Shown here: positions 33,366 through 45,149 of the stretch, one piece after another | How the letters are laid out: every line of letters starts with the position of its first letter | Numbering within the stretch: the first letter of the stretch is position 1 | NCBI GenBank assembly: GCA_905220665.1 | Contig: CAJNAR010000009.1 | Coordinates: 124,001-188,000 of the forward strand | Reading direction: 5' to 3' | Source of the DNA: Albugo candida | Taxonomy: Eukaryota > Oomycota > Peronosporomycetes > Albuginales > Albuginaceae | Length of the DNA stretch: 64,000 nucleotides | Translations under genes and position numbers: made by a program | The notes under the pieces: model-generated | The model's input: the letters and a program-made list of their open reading frames with translations, nothing else | What the model was told of the DNA's origin: nothing | Databases searched by the model: none

Positions 33366-34066
33366 AAACTGTTGCAGGTTTTAGTGTATCTCACACTTAA
33401 CGGGTCGACCTCCGGATTCAAGCACTTTTATTTCGATGAATAAAATAATACCATTTTGATTTGTTGAACGAAAACTTGTTATCTATCTGTGGCAAACTCA
33501 AACTACATACTTCCTATTCGTTCTGCATATATAAGCAGACAAAACAAGACGACTTGAGTGCATACTTTCGCGAGACGACCTGTAACCGTGCGCTTCTGCA
33601 TCAATGAAATTCACTGCCGTTGTGCTGATAGAATTCCACAAGATGCGACATCACCCGACGACAGAATACTTCTCTGCACCCACAACCTGCATGTCACGCG
33701 TGCATTTCTGTCAACTGTATTTGATGCTGTCATGAATTCGATATGAAAGTTTCTGACACATTCCATAAATCGTGTTATCCTCGCAAATTGAAACAGATAA
33801 CCGAAATCTCAATTTTGTAAGAAGATAATCTATAATTGAACAATGAGCGTTTTGACCGCCTCTTCGCAACTAAGGAGCTTCCATTGGACGCATGCACTTG
33901 ATATGAAACGATTAGTGTGCAGCTAAAAGTACCTTAGACACCCAATTACCTTGCATCTTGTTCCGGAGTGGTGCAACGAATCTCTTGAGAATTAGCATTG
34001 CGCCTACACCGTTTGGAACAACGTAATCCGCATATCTGAGAAAAATATTTGGATCAGTCCACACAT
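33366..34066. other. Intergenic, no gene
   Basis: About 700 bases holding the 3' UTR of Ubl-eL41 and the promoter of the P4-ATPase. A 62-codon ORF at 33558 lacks support. Confidence 0.45.
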
Positions 34067-37000
34067 ATGAACCCGACTTCTAGCACTGAAAATTTGTTTC
34101 GGTTGGTCTCCTTGCCTGGAAAACTAACCAGTCAAGAAGAATCTACGGAACCGTTTTGCTCCAATGTCGTGATTACGTCAAAGTATACTGTATGGAATTT
34201 CTTACCAAAATTTCTGTACGAATCTTTCCGAAAGGTACCTTGAATCATATTATGACATGGTTTTATCTTCACTGAAGCTTTATCCAACTTTGTAGCTTGC
34301 AAACGCTTATTTTTTATTAGTTTCGGTTCTGCAATTGATACCTGACATAACTAACACAGGTGGAATACCAACCAACCTTCCAGTTCTACTCTTCATATTG
34401 TCCATTGATGGGGCGCTTGCAATCATTGAAGATCGGCGCCGACACCAGGCTGATAAGGATGCAAATCGAGCGAAATGCCATATTATAACGTCTACATATG
34501 CGGGTAATTACAACTCGGTTGCTATGACACAAACAGACGATAGTGACATCTGTGACATATACTGGTCGGACCTCACAGTTGGTACCATTGTCAAATTACA
34601 CAATCGAGAAACTGCGCCAGCCGATTTATTGGTACTCGCGGTGAATGAGCCAATCCCTGAAGAGCCTGCTGGAATCTTTTATATTGAAACCAAGTCTTTA
34701 GATGGAGAAACCAATCTCAAACTACGTCACGCAATCAAAGTGACTACAAACGTGCCAAACGCCACGGCAATATCCAAATTGAGAGGATTTGTGCGGTGTG
34801 AGCAACCCAACCGCGTGATTGGACGGTTTGATGGTACAATGACAATAGAGTCTCTCACACCACACTCCGATGTACCAGAAATAGTGCATGAGCCGATCTC
34901 CATAAAAAATATTATCCTTCGCGGATGTCAGTTACGCAACACAGAGTGGATGTACGGTCTTGTGCTGAATACCGGTTCGGACACGAAGATCATGCAAAGC
35001 GCTTCATCTCCGCCAATCAAATGGAGTTCGATCAATCAATCGGTCAATAAAATGATTATTTGGCTATTTCTCATGCTATGTCTATGCTGTGCTGCTGCCT
35101 CCACGTGCCAGATTGTGTGGCTTCATGTTGAAAAACGGGCCGTAACGTATCATTTGAATTGGTACGATATACAATATGGTACACAGTGGTTCGTCAGTTT
35201 CGGATATTATTTTTTATTGATGTACCAAATGATCCCAGTGTCACTGTACGTCACGATCTCTATGGTAATGTTTTTGCAAGCGATTTTCATGACATGGGAT
35301 TTGGATTTGTATTACGAAGCACTGGATTCTCGAATGATTGTACGATCCTTGGGATTAAATGAAGAACTGGGACAGATCTCATACGTATTTAGTGACAAGA
35401 CTGGGACACTTACATGTAATGTAATGGAATTTAGAAAATGCAGCATCAATGGCGTATCTTATGGTCTTGGAAGTACGGAGATTGGTCGAGCAGCGCTTAA
35501 ACGCAAAGGCATAGTTGTGCAGGAACAAATAAATTCGAATCCAAGCGCCAAGGTTCCATATGTAAATTTCAGTGATCCAACACTTTGCTCCATTTTGGAA
35601 CGTACCGAGAAATCGATCGTACCAAATTGCCTGGAAGCCAATTTTTTCTTACATTTGAGTTTATGTCACACAGTCGTACCTGAACGCATTGAAAACAGCG
35701 ATCAGGTTGGACTCTCAGCCTCTTCCCCAGATGAACAAGCGCTCGTGAGTGCCGCCAAGTACTTTGGTTACGCTTTTGAGTCGCGTGGCTTAGCCACTGC
35801 ACGCATTCGGGTTCGTAATCAAGCATTGATGGTCCCAAACACCTCGACCGAAGCGTCCCAATTGCTCGAGTTCCACATTCTGAATGTATTGGAGTTTACG
35901 AGTGATCGAAAACGTATGTCTGTGGTCGTTCAATTCCCCAATGATGATTTCTGGCTGTTAACAAAAGGCGCAGATAATGTGATTTTCCCGCTACTCTCAC
36001 CACATCAAAACAATTCAGAGATACTGAAAAAGACACTGGAGCACCTGGAGACATTCGCAAACGATGGATTGCGGACACTCACAATTGCTTGGAAACCATT
36101 ACAACCTCAGGAATATGCTGATTGGAGTCGAGAGTATCGATTGGCTACGTCGTCTATGGAGGAAATCGATAAACGAAAACACGGCCTTCCAAACGCAATT
36201 GACCGACTGATGGAAATTATTGAGAAAGACCTCATCCTTTTAGGAGCCACTGCCATCGAAGACAAGCTCCAAGCAAATGTAGGGCCAACTATTTCGAATC
36301 TATTACGAGCAAGTATCAAGATTTGGATGTTGACAGGCGATAAGGAAGAGACTGCGATCAACATCGCATACGCGTGCCAGCTTGTGGATAACGAAATGCA
36401 GCAATATATATTCAATTGCGATCTATGTCCCACACCGGACACCCTTTTGAAGCGTTTGGCCGAAATGCAAACATCAGTTCGAACAGATACACACCGGAAA
36501 ACACTTATCATTGACGGTGAGTGTTTGGAACTCGCATTTGGTAATGATGAGTGTCGCGAAATCTTTCAGCAAATTGCGATCCAAAGCGATGCGGTCGTAT
36601 GCTGTCGTGTCTCACCGAGTCAGAAAGCCGAGATTGTGAATGTTGTTCGTACCACTCGCCCTCTGGCACGCACACTTGCGATTGGAGATGGTGCCAACGA
36701 CGTCGCAATGATCCAACGAGCGCATGTAGGAGTGGGGATTTGTGGTCAGGAAGGAATGCAAGCGGTCAATTGCAGCGATTATGCGATCGCTCAATTCGCG
36801 TTCTTGGAAAAACTGCTTCTTCATCACGGTCGACTCAATTACAAGCGCATGTCCGTTCTTGTGGGGTACATGTTTTATAAAAACATTGTGATGGTATTAG
36901 CGCAGTATTTCTATATGTTTACATCGGGCGGCTCGGGACAAAAGTTTTATAGTGAATTTTACTTTCAATTATATAACTTGGCGTATACGTCACTACCGAT

Positions 37001-37928
37001 CATCGTATTGGGCGTTTTCGATATAGACATTCCATGGTCATTCAGTCAGCGATTTCCTGAAATGTATCGTGTGGGACCACGGATGGAGCTATTTAACACC
37101 AGTATCTTTTTCAAGTGGGTCGCGAGTGCTATTTATGAGGCTGCAGTGATTTGTACTGTGAGTCTGTATGGGTACAACGATGAGGGGGAAGCAATGGAGA
37201 GCGCAACGATGGTAGAGTATGGATTGATTACATTCACTCTAGTAGTTTTGGTGTGCAATGTGAAGCTTTGTCTTCTTCAAATGTCTTGGAATCTGCTATG
37301 GGCTGTTTGTTGGTGCCTCGGAGTTGTTTCGTTCCTTCCGATTTCGATTTATATTGCGAGTGCGCTCGTGAAGGCATTTCCAGATGATCACGGGATTGCC
37401 GATAAAATGTTGTGGACGAGTGCCTTCTGGCTCGTGGTATGTCTTGGTATTTGTATTGCGTTGATAAGACATGCGTCATGGACCATTTTTCAAAGACGGT
37501 TTTATCCTCTTTTATGGCAAATTGTACAGGAAAAATATGTTTTGGAGGTAAAGCGAAGCGTAAATCAGACATGCGATGCGAGTGATGGTCAATATGTATC
37601 TTGTGAAGAGATAGAGACGGGACAGTCGCTCGGTATCATTAGCAGTCTCGTGGATGAGCGAATGAGTTTGGAAAATGCCGTTTCGGATAGTAGTGTGGTG
37701 GATGCGAGCAGGGTAGGGGACAACCGTGGGTATGCTTTTAGTTTCGATCCACGAACAACAATGGCTGAGTCGTACATGTCAACGCACAGTGTTTCGTCGG
37801 GACAATCGGCAATTATGGACGCTGAAGAACGGAGTTGTGTGTCGTCTGAAGGTTCGCGAATGACAGATTTAAACGATGGTAGTTTAAGTGAAGAGGGAAC
37901 TTTTGTGTATTGGGGTAAGGAAATGTAA
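34067..37928 (+). CDS. P4-type ATPase, phospholipid flippase
   Basis: Two exons, 34067-34234 and 34296-37928, joined in phase by a 61-nt GT-AG intron, give 1266 residues, the usual family length. The first exon supplies the P4 N-terminal signature ([19 protein letters not shown]) that the long exon lacks. Key motifs: DGET in the actuator domain ([11 protein letters not shown]), DKTGTLTCN with the phosphorylated Asp, [13 protein letters not shown], and [11 protein letters not shown] at the hinge; the TM4 motif is PVSL, close to the P4 PISL. About ten transmembrane segments. It would flip aminophospholipids or related lipids toward the cytosolic leaflet; the C-terminal Ser-rich tail is probably regulatory. 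Partner CDC50 is not in the window. Confidence 0.95.
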
Positions 37929-38056
37929 AGGATTGTTTTGTGTAAAATATCAGGTACTGTATTTTATTGCATAAAAAGTAACGGATAGGCGACAATATCG
38001 TCGGCAAAGGACGTACATTTTGGGGAGAAGACGTGACGAGGACCACAAAACGTGAT

Positions 38057-38617
38057 TTATAAGCATACCAGAGCAAATGCGATGGAAAATATAATATGCA
38101 TGACGTATACACTTGCGTAAGCAATATTGCCGCTGGAAATATCACCGGAGGATGAGGTACTAGAATCTTTAAAAGAGCCACTTGACTTTTGGCTCTGTTT
38201 TTTCAATCGGAATGTTTGTAGGTCCGTTTTGCTCGCTACACATTTGTACGTGTTGTCTCTTGAATCCAATACACATAACGAGTCATTGAGTAATTGAATT
38301 CCTGTCGATTGGCAGGGTTTCGCACCGGTACGCGGGCATTCGCCACGTTCTTTCCGATTCACATTACCGCACTTGTATGAGGTTGTCGCACCGGGTAACA
38401 GGCAGTAATCCGCGGCACCCAAAAGCGATACTTTGCTATCATTCGAACATTTGCATGCGTACCCTGATTCTTCGCTTGAATTTGATGACGACGAACCGCT
38501 GTCAGATGCATCAAAATCGAGTGCTGGCATTTGAGCGGAGATTGCGGACAATGTAGAGTGTGACGGAACCAAGCGTTCTGTGTTAATCATGCATAGAAAC
38601 CAAACAAATGTCTTCAT
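38057..38617 (-). CDS. Secreted/GPI-type Cys-rich protein, unrecognised
   Basis: A 186-residue ORF with ATG. The N-terminus has a short hydrophobic core (TFVWFLCMI), a weak signal peptide. The central region has about ten cysteines in spaced pairs (CKC, then CLL, CGN, CPR, CQS, CVL, KCV), and Ser-rich stretches flank it. The C-terminus is hydrophobic (AYASVYVMHIIFSIAFALVC) after a Ser/Gly/Asp-rich spacer, typical of a GPI-anchor signal. A cell-surface or wall protein is likely. It converges on the P4-ATPase with 128 nt between stops. No family recognised. Confidence 0.6.
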   Translation of the reverse strand: MKTFVWFLCMINTERLVPSHSTLSAISAQMPALDFDASDSGSSSSNSSEESGYACKCSNDSKVSLLGAADYCLLPGATTSYKCGNVNRKERGECPRTGAKPCQSTGIQLLNDSLCVLDSRDNTYKCVASKTDLQTFRLKKQSQKSSGSFKDSSTSSSGDISSGNIAYASVYVMHIIFSIAFALVCL

Positions 38618-39495
38618 TGCTCAAAGTATGCAGATCAACGATTAAAAGTGCAAATTGGAAAATAGCTTAAAAAAAGTAATTCAGAAGTGTTTCCAGTCGA
38701 TTGCCATGAAACTGAAGCTTCTGCAAAAATACATCGCGTAGCGACTATTTTGGAAGGTATCCTTTTTTGGCGTGTGAAACGACATGCGGGACATAAACTA
38801 GGTCTAGGATCGTGTGGAAAACTAGGTCCGTCATCGAAATTTACATTTGTATGTAACTGTTAACTCGTGAGACTTCACGGTCGCGACATGTACCCGTACA
38901 TGGCGCATATTCCGCTAGGAATCAAGTGTAACGATTTTTATCCGTTCTGATTCGCTCGCTGCGACAAAATTACCACGTATTTCGCATTGCAAAACTGCAT
39001 ACACTTGGCAAGATATTACTACACCAACAACTGAGTCTCATTTGTACCCTAGCTCTTACTGTGACCCTCCTATTTCCGTCCGCGACCCTAGTGAAAGAGC
39101 AACACCTTACGTAGTATCTAAGTCAACACAAATGTCGCATCACGCATGATTGTAACTGTTCATACAGCAAGACGTATTCTACTCAAATGCGACATTAAAA
39201 GCAGTGAGAACTGGATAAAGCACCTTTGTCTTATGACCGCAGCCTGGAATTGCTATTTTCAGATTTCATCAACATTCAAAAAGCTAGACCAAGCTCGACG
39301 TTGTACCTATCAAGACTTATTACGAGATCACGAACGCTTTATAATTTTGCGTAATCTTACCGACAATCCATAGAGCCACAGACGGAGGTGGTTACACAAG
39401 TATTCAGTCCAGCTACCGAGAAAACGATATTTTTCTCAATTCTTCCAGGAATTCAATTCAGATTACATTAGTCAGCGTTTATTCTGCAGCTAAGC
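38618..39495. other. Intergenic between divergent genes
   Basis: About 880 bases. A 75-codon plus-strand ATG ORF (39146-39373) has no domain and I do not call it with confidence. Promoters for the Cys-rich protein and the kinase should lie here. Confidence 0.35.
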
Positions 39496-41614
39496 ATGCC
39501 GCTGGAAGACGAGCGCTCTCGAATGGAGAGGCTGTTGCAGCAAATTGTGTGCGAAGAGCAGCAACAGATGCTCCGACTCGGTTTCATTGAAGCTTTCATT
39601 CCCAATGTAGACAGTCCCGCACGATGCAACATATTCTTGAGTGCGAATTGGCACATTTGTGAGCGTTTATTACTTGTGATCGCCAGCGGAAACGGTATAC
39701 AGCCGGGAATTTGGAGTCGTTCATTGGTGTTGGAGGCTGATACAGCATCCAATCAGTATCGTTCAGGATCCATGTACAGTCTATTGATTGGCTACTGATT
39801 TGTTTCGTCAACTTACTCGGCTTTGTGTAATTAGGCTTCCGTATCTGCATACTGCCCTTACCGCGGGGTTCGGTGTAATCGTCTTGAACCCAAACACAAA
39901 TTCAGTTTTTCTAAACAATGAAAAGATATTAATTCCATCTTCGGAAAACCCCGATCAACACGTCCAGTACGTATGGGAGACGTTCGGCACACGTTCTGCA
40001 TGTTCGCAAGTGTATATTGCTGCGTATGGTCGTGGAGGTATACTTGCTAAACACCTCCTCGATGCACAACCAATACTTTGCACCAAAACCGCTGCAATTG
40101 CATTTGTCGAATCAAGTCATCACATAGAGAGCACTGATTCTGAACAAGTTCGCACTTTATTGAAAAGTCGTGGTATTAACTGGCAGCGCTCCAGGCACGC
40201 GCCCGGGACTCAGCTTGCGACAACTGAGCAGCTTGGATGCTTGAGTTTGTCAGCGGGCGAACCTGATCGAAAGAAAGCGACTAGTACCAATACGGCATGG
40301 ACCATATCCGCAAGCATGGGCACCGTCTTTGCTTTTTTTGAAAGCGCTCGTAATTTTGCTGCAGAGGCCGAACTGAAAAGCGAAATGGATGCAATTTCAC
40401 AGCATGAAGCGGTACCTGAAGCACATGAGGAGGATGCGGAGATGATTGCACACCAAGAAGATATATTGGAGGTAAGGTACAATGGGGCGAGACGATCTTC
40501 ACGTGCGCGTAGCATGATCGTCTCGACTAGTATGAGCGTCTCAGATTTCGAACTGCTGGCTGTCGTCGGCAAGGGGGCGTATGGCAAAGTCTATCTTGCA
40601 AAAAAAAAATATGGAAGGAATGCTGGGAGGTTTTATGCAATGAAAGTGTCACGCAAGGAAGACGTTTTCGAGAAGAAACAAGTCGAACACGCTAAATTAG
40701 AACAACGTATCCTTAAAGCAATCGAGCATCCGTTTATCGTACGGTTACGTTACGCTTTTCAGAACGAGCACAAACTATATTTGCTGATGGACTATTATTG
40801 TGGTGGATCACTGTACACACAATTACGAAAACGCGAACGATTTGATATCGCTCAAGCAAGATTCTACGCGGCGGAGTTGGCATTGGCGTTGACCCACTTG
40901 CATGATATGCGTATTATGTATCGCGATATCAAGCTGGAAAACATTCTTATGGACAGTGAGGGACACATTGCTATTACAGATTTTGGGCTTTGTAAAGATG
41001 ACGTACAGGGGTTTACTTTTGTTGGAACAGCAGAATACCTGGCGCCAGAGTTACTATGCAGTCAGCGAACAGCTACTTCATATGGAAAGTCGGTCGACTG
41101 GTGGGGCTATGGTGTCCTAATTTACGAGATGATACGAGGACAAACACCATTTTGGGATAGCAATCGTCGTCAAATGTTTCAAAAAATATTAATGAAGGAA
41201 CCAGAATTTCCGCCTGAATTATTCTCTGATGTAGTGATTGATTTTCTCAAGCGTTTATTGGTCAAAAATCCTTTAGGTCGACTCGGTTGTCGCGACCCTC
41301 TCGGCGGACCAGCGGAATTATTGAGTCATCCTTGGTTTTATGGAATCGATTGGCAAGCATTGCTTGATAGAAAAGTAGAACCACCAGTTCGACCAGTAGC
41401 GTTTCAAGGTCAGGCTGTTTCAAACGTACCAGCGATGGCAGAGTCTCCTACTTCATGCGGTAAACTTAGTCCAGATGGGTCCATGCATTTTGAAGGATAC
41501 AGTTATCGAGGAAGCGATGTGTTAACAGGATCACGAGCGCCTTCCTATATAACCGAAAGTGATTTGCGAATGGATTTAGGAGACTGGGCCATCGATACAA
41601 CAAAGACAAGTTGA
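39496..41614 (+). CDS. Arb2/FAM172-type domain fused to an AGC protein kinase
   Basis: Two exons, 39496-39773 and 39835-41614, joined by a 61-nt GT-AG intron, give 685 residues; the second exon alone has no ATG start. Residues about 45-290 match the Arb2/FAM172 alpha-beta hydrolase-like domain: YLHTALTAGFGVIVLNPN, HVQYVWETF, and IAAYGRGG, where family members have the nucleophile-elbow HSYGG; the Ser is absent here. Residues about 331-600 are a complete AGC kinase: GKGAYGKV, the YAMK lysine, YRDIKLEN (Tyr for His in HRD), DFG, AEYLAPE, WWGYG and HPWF. No obvious hydrophobic motif FxxF at the end. Closest to S6K/AKT/SGK-type kinases. The gene stops 36 nt before the convergent uL11 stop. Confidence 0.88.
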
Positions 41615-41650
41615 AACTAGTCAATCCGAAGAATAAGTTTGTTCAAGTTA

Positions 41651-42082
41651 TTACTGAGTTATCCTCAGTCCCATAGATTTCGCTGAGCCAATAATACTCT
41701 TACATAGTGACGGTAGATCCATATAATCCAAATTTTCATCAGTTTGTTTGATTTTTGCAATTTCGTAAATTTGTCGCAATTTTATGTTCCCAACATAAAC
41801 TTCTCCCGGAGTTGCACTGCCACTCGTAATCCCTGCGCATTTTTTCAGAAACCACGTTGTCGGCGGTGTTTTGATTTGAAATTCAAATGTCCGATCTGCA
41901 AATGCTGTCAATGTCACTGGAGTTGGCACGTCAGCAAGCAAATGCGCGGTACGGTCATTGAAAGACTTGCAAAATTCCATCATATTGACTCCCAGTGGAC
42001 CAAGAGCTTGCCCGATGGCAGGCGATGGACTCGCTTTTCCTGCTGCGACACGAAGCCGAACGACACCTTTAACCGCTGCCAT
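41651..42082 (-). CDS. MRPL11: Mitochondrial ribosomal protein uL11
   Basis: A 143-residue protein of the bacterial L11 type: LRVAAGKASPSPAIGQALGP followed by LGVNMMEFC is the diagnostic N-terminal segment, and the C-terminal RNA-binding part ends with KSIIGSAKSMG. This form is encoded in the nucleus for mitochondria and forms part of the GTPase-associated stalk base of the large subunit. There is no long targeting presequence; a few basic N-terminal residues may suffice. Divergent from the next gene with only 67 nt between start codons. Confidence 0.95.
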   Translation of the reverse strand: MAAVKGVVRLRVAAGKASPSPAIGQALGPLGVNMMEFCKSFNDRTAHLLADVPTPVTLTAFADRTFEFQIKTPPTTWFLKKCAGITSGSATPGEVYVGNIKLRQIYEIAKIKQTDENLDYMDLPSLCKSIIGSAKSMGLRITQ

Positions 42083-42149
42083 TCGAAATGTGCAATATAC
42101 CCTGAATAAGGTTACCGCCCACTATTAAGTAAGTGATTTGATCTCAACG
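42083..42149. promoter_or_regulatory. 67-nt bidirectional promoter region
   Basis: The start codons of the divergent uL11 and membrane-protein genes are 67 nt apart, so the transcription start signals of both must lie in this stretch or extend into the coding regions. Confidence 0.5.
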
Positions 42150-43201
42150 ATGCCACCGATTCCATTGTTTATAGCAAGACAATTCTCTCCAAAACAGCTT
42201 GCCATCGTGCGTAAAGCAGCATACGCAGTGAATCGTCGGATCTGGTATCTCAACTTGCTCCTTTTTTCTCTTATTCTGTACACGACTTATTACTTACCAT
42301 ACAAATACGTTCGCGTGCAAGGCCCGTACGTAATTTACTTAATCTTTTCATATATTGCACCGTATTATATATCTTTGGTGTGTCAAAGATGTGAATCCAA
42401 CTGGATCCAGCTGAATAAAGACGGGAGTGCATCCCAACAAGGGACAATCTGCTGCAGCGACGATGTCTCATCACTTAACCCATGCTATCGTGGAATGGAG
42501 TTCTCTAAAATAGCAGTGAGCGCAAAGGTATAGCTTTGCAATCCAAAATTGTGACTTCTACAGCTTTATATCATATATAGGGGGCGTGGGTACTTCCATT
42601 CATTCCACTTATTCTCAATTATATCAGCGTTATTCTCGGCCCGAATCCATCACTGGAACATATCCGCGTCCTTACACGACGTTCGTTGCTGTATGGTGGT
42701 ATTATGCTTTTCCGATTGGTGGTTTTGTACAAGCTTTTCAATGGAATTGAAAAATATGTCATGCAACTTATTTTCCCTAATCACAATTCACAAAGCAGTT
42801 GCTGGTACAAATCTCTTCGTCGTAATCAAAAATGCGTCGAACAATTCGACTTTTCCGATCATTTGGTCCTCCTTGTGACCCATTACATTGCCATTCCATT
42901 GTTTGAATGGTTTGCGCTTGCAATTGAATACCCCAGAAATGGGTACACCAACTTGCGCTCAGTTATATTACGTCTATCGGTTTTCATGGAGTTGACCATT
43001 GCCGTCTATTTGGTGTACAACACCACCAAATACTTTCACACTCCGATGGAAAATCTGATAGCTTTGGTTTTGACCGAGGCATGCGTTTTATACCCGTTAT
43101 ATTTACTTTCACAAGATCAGCTTGCGAATTTTTTGACGAAACAGCAAATTTTATGGTTGCAGCTGCGCTGGTTTGTCTCGCCACCGTCGAATTATAAGTA
43201 G
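42150..43201 (+). CDS. Polytopic membrane protein, unrecognised
   Basis: Two exons, 42150-42527 and 42581-43201, joined in phase by a 53-nt GT-AG intron, give 332 residues. About seven hydrophobic segments are visible, including NLLLFSLILYTTYYLPYKYV, VIYLIFSYIAPYYISLV, WVLPFIPLILNYISVILGP (spanning the join), MLFRLVVLYKLF and FMELTIAVYLVYN. I recognise no family. It shares a 67-nt intergenic start region with mitochondrial uL11 and converges on the bZIP gene (69 nt between stops). Confidence 0.75.
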
Positions 43202-43269
43202 GCTTTTGTCGTAATCCGTGACTATCAGTGATAAATATTATAACCTTGATCACTATTTCTACTTGAAGT

Positions 43270-44448
43270 TTATACCAGTCGAAATATAGGACCGATGCAA
43301 TACAGCTCCCACTGAAGAATAGAAAATAACACATCCATAGCATATGACCGAGCAAAGGCTTCAGTTGCATCGCCAAAGTTTCCCGAATAACAAACCATAC
43401 ACTCATCTGATTCGTCTATATTCCACCTAGACGTGACATGATTGGTCATTGATGAGATTGAAAGCCGCATGCTCATGTACGTTTGCAGATACATTCGATT
43501 ATCCTCTTTGAAAACGGCTTTCACATCAAAACAACGCGGAAGCAGTGTTCGATGCCCGATGAAGCACCCATCAGCGAGTCGGATACGGATAGCAATCAGG
43601 ATGGAACAGATCAAAACGTCATCGCTTGATGACCTGAAGTTGCGAGCATAGATATAAACGTCCTCGTTAATTTGCCTTACAAACTTGATTTCATTCTGAC
43701 GGGCAAAGAATTTCTTCCACTGATTCGTATTTCCCGCTGCATTCCACACATTTGCTAAAATAGAACTACAACACCGCCCTTTGAAAGGTTTCGTCATTGT
43801 AAAGTCCACCCACGAGCCTGTTATGCGCTGCTGTTTTGTCCACCCGCAAATCGATGTCGATGAGCGAGAACGCATATCGTCTGGCGACGGAACATTGCGC
43901 AGAATCTCACGGTATGATTCTTGAATAAGTTGATGATCATGACTCGCAGATAATAGCTCTGGTAGAAATGGTTCCACGTAATAGATCCATGCAAACTCTC
44001 TCGTATGTGAAGCCGATCTGACCAGCAGCAATTCTCTTAGCAAATCCTCCATTGATGCGCTCGCAAGACGATTTTGACACAATTCTTGTTCTAGCGATGC
44101 ATTTTCGCGTTCTAATCGAGCTTTTTCTTTATACACATTTGTATACGCCTGAAAAAGAAATGCGTGACGACCGTGAGATGCCGGTATACGTCTTTCTTGT
44201 TTATTGGCTGCACCTGATTCTGTATCTGATTCTGATATCGCTTTGATTTCCCGCAAATTTTGCAAATTCTGCTCCAATTTCGTCACTAACTTTTGAGTAC
44301 TGACCTGCTCCAACTTTCTCCGCCGTCGAGAGCGACGCATAGCAAGTCGGTTTCTCTGTCGTCGCATCTCCAGTTGCCGCTTATCCTTACTATCATTTGA
44401 CGCAATTTGGTTCTCGACTTCTTTTACAATGAGTTTGGTGTGCATCAT
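43270..44448 (-). CDS. bZIP transcription factor
   Basis: A 392-residue single-exon protein. The basic region is canonical: RRQRNRLAMRRSRRRRK contains the N-x2-A-x3-SR signature, followed by a leucine-type helix (KLVTKLEQNLQNLREI) and a second coiled stretch near residues 105-130. The following 260 residues are typical of oomycete bZIP proteins with long, divergent C-terminal regions (WxxFF-like patches, a START-like beta-rich section is possible but not clear). Expected nuclear DNA-binding regulator. Confidence 0.85.
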   Translation of the reverse strand: MMHTKLIVKEVENQIASNDSKDKRQLEMRRQRNRLAMRRSRRRRKLEQVSTQKLVTKLEQNLQNLREIKAISESDTESGAANKQERRIPASHGRHAFLFQAYTNVYKEKARLERENASLEQELCQNRLASASMEDLLRELLLVRSASHTREFAWIYYVEPFLPELLSASHDHQLIQESYREILRNVPSPDDMRSRSSTSICGWTKQQRITGSWVDFTMTKPFKGRCCSSILANVWNAAGNTNQWKKFFARQNEIKFVRQINEDVYIYARNFRSSSDDVLICSILIAIRIRLADGCFIGHRTLLPRCFDVKAVFKEDNRMYLQTYMSMRLSISSMTNHVTSRWNIDESDECMVCYSGNFGDATEAFARSYAMDVLFSILQWELYCIGPIFRLV

Positions 44449-45009
44449 TACTTAAGCGAGTAATTGAGTCGGAGTAATTACGGGATGGGGCCACTTTTTG
44501 ATTAATTAAATCTGAGAGGGACTACTATTTTTTAGGTACGGTAGCAAAGCGCACTGTATGCGCGCCTTAGAAGGCAGCAAATGACAGTGCAGAGCAACTC
44601 GACCACGGCGGATTTGATGGTGACCACGACTTCCATGTCACGCATATTGAATGCATAATCTCTCGCCTTAATGAGCTGAAGTCACTTCTGATCAGATAAC
44701 TTCTCCCAAGACCTCACATGTCGCATTTTCGCCTTTACCACAAAATTTGCACCTCATACTTTCGCACGTAAGTCAGCAAAAATTTACTGCTCTATATGAA
44801 TAGAGCGTCATCATTGTGTCGCGAGGTAGCAACCTGAAGCATAGGGAAGCGTATCAGTATACTGTCGTACTTGCAACCAACGCAACAGAAGGCGCTCTCC
44901 CAATTTTGAGCCGTTAGCCCTTCTCCAATAACCTCCACAACGACATATAACCTTAGTTTTCCATCGGTTACACCCCTTGCATGTTGTGTATAATAACCCA
45001 GCCACTGCA
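44449..45009. other. Divergent intergenic region, bZIP and actin
   Basis: About 560 bases with no gene; two overlapping minus-strand short ORFs near 44792-45010 lack support. Contains upstream elements for both genes. Confidence 0.4.
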
Positions 45010-45070
45010 TCTATTTATAAACCCATAACCTTTCCCTTTTTCCTTTCTTTTCCCTTCCCTCACTCCCTCT
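45010..45070 (+). promoter_or_regulatory. Actin core promoter
   Basis: A TATA-like TCTATTTATAAAC (about 45010-45022) is followed, after a long pyrimidine-rich stretch, by CTCACTCC (about 45059-45066), which fits the oomycete initiator YTCANTYY. This places transcription start about 90 nt before the actin ATG. Confidence 0.5.
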
Positions 45071-45149
45071 CCGCCGTCCAAAACGAACAAAAACCACAAA
45101 ATTGTTTAGTTTTCTATTTCTCCTCAACGCAACAAGTCGAAAACTAAAA

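Noticed and set aside
45102..45149. Upstream extension of the actin frame
   Set aside because: No ATG; actin starts MTDEEV at 45150 and the promoter initiator lies just upstream.
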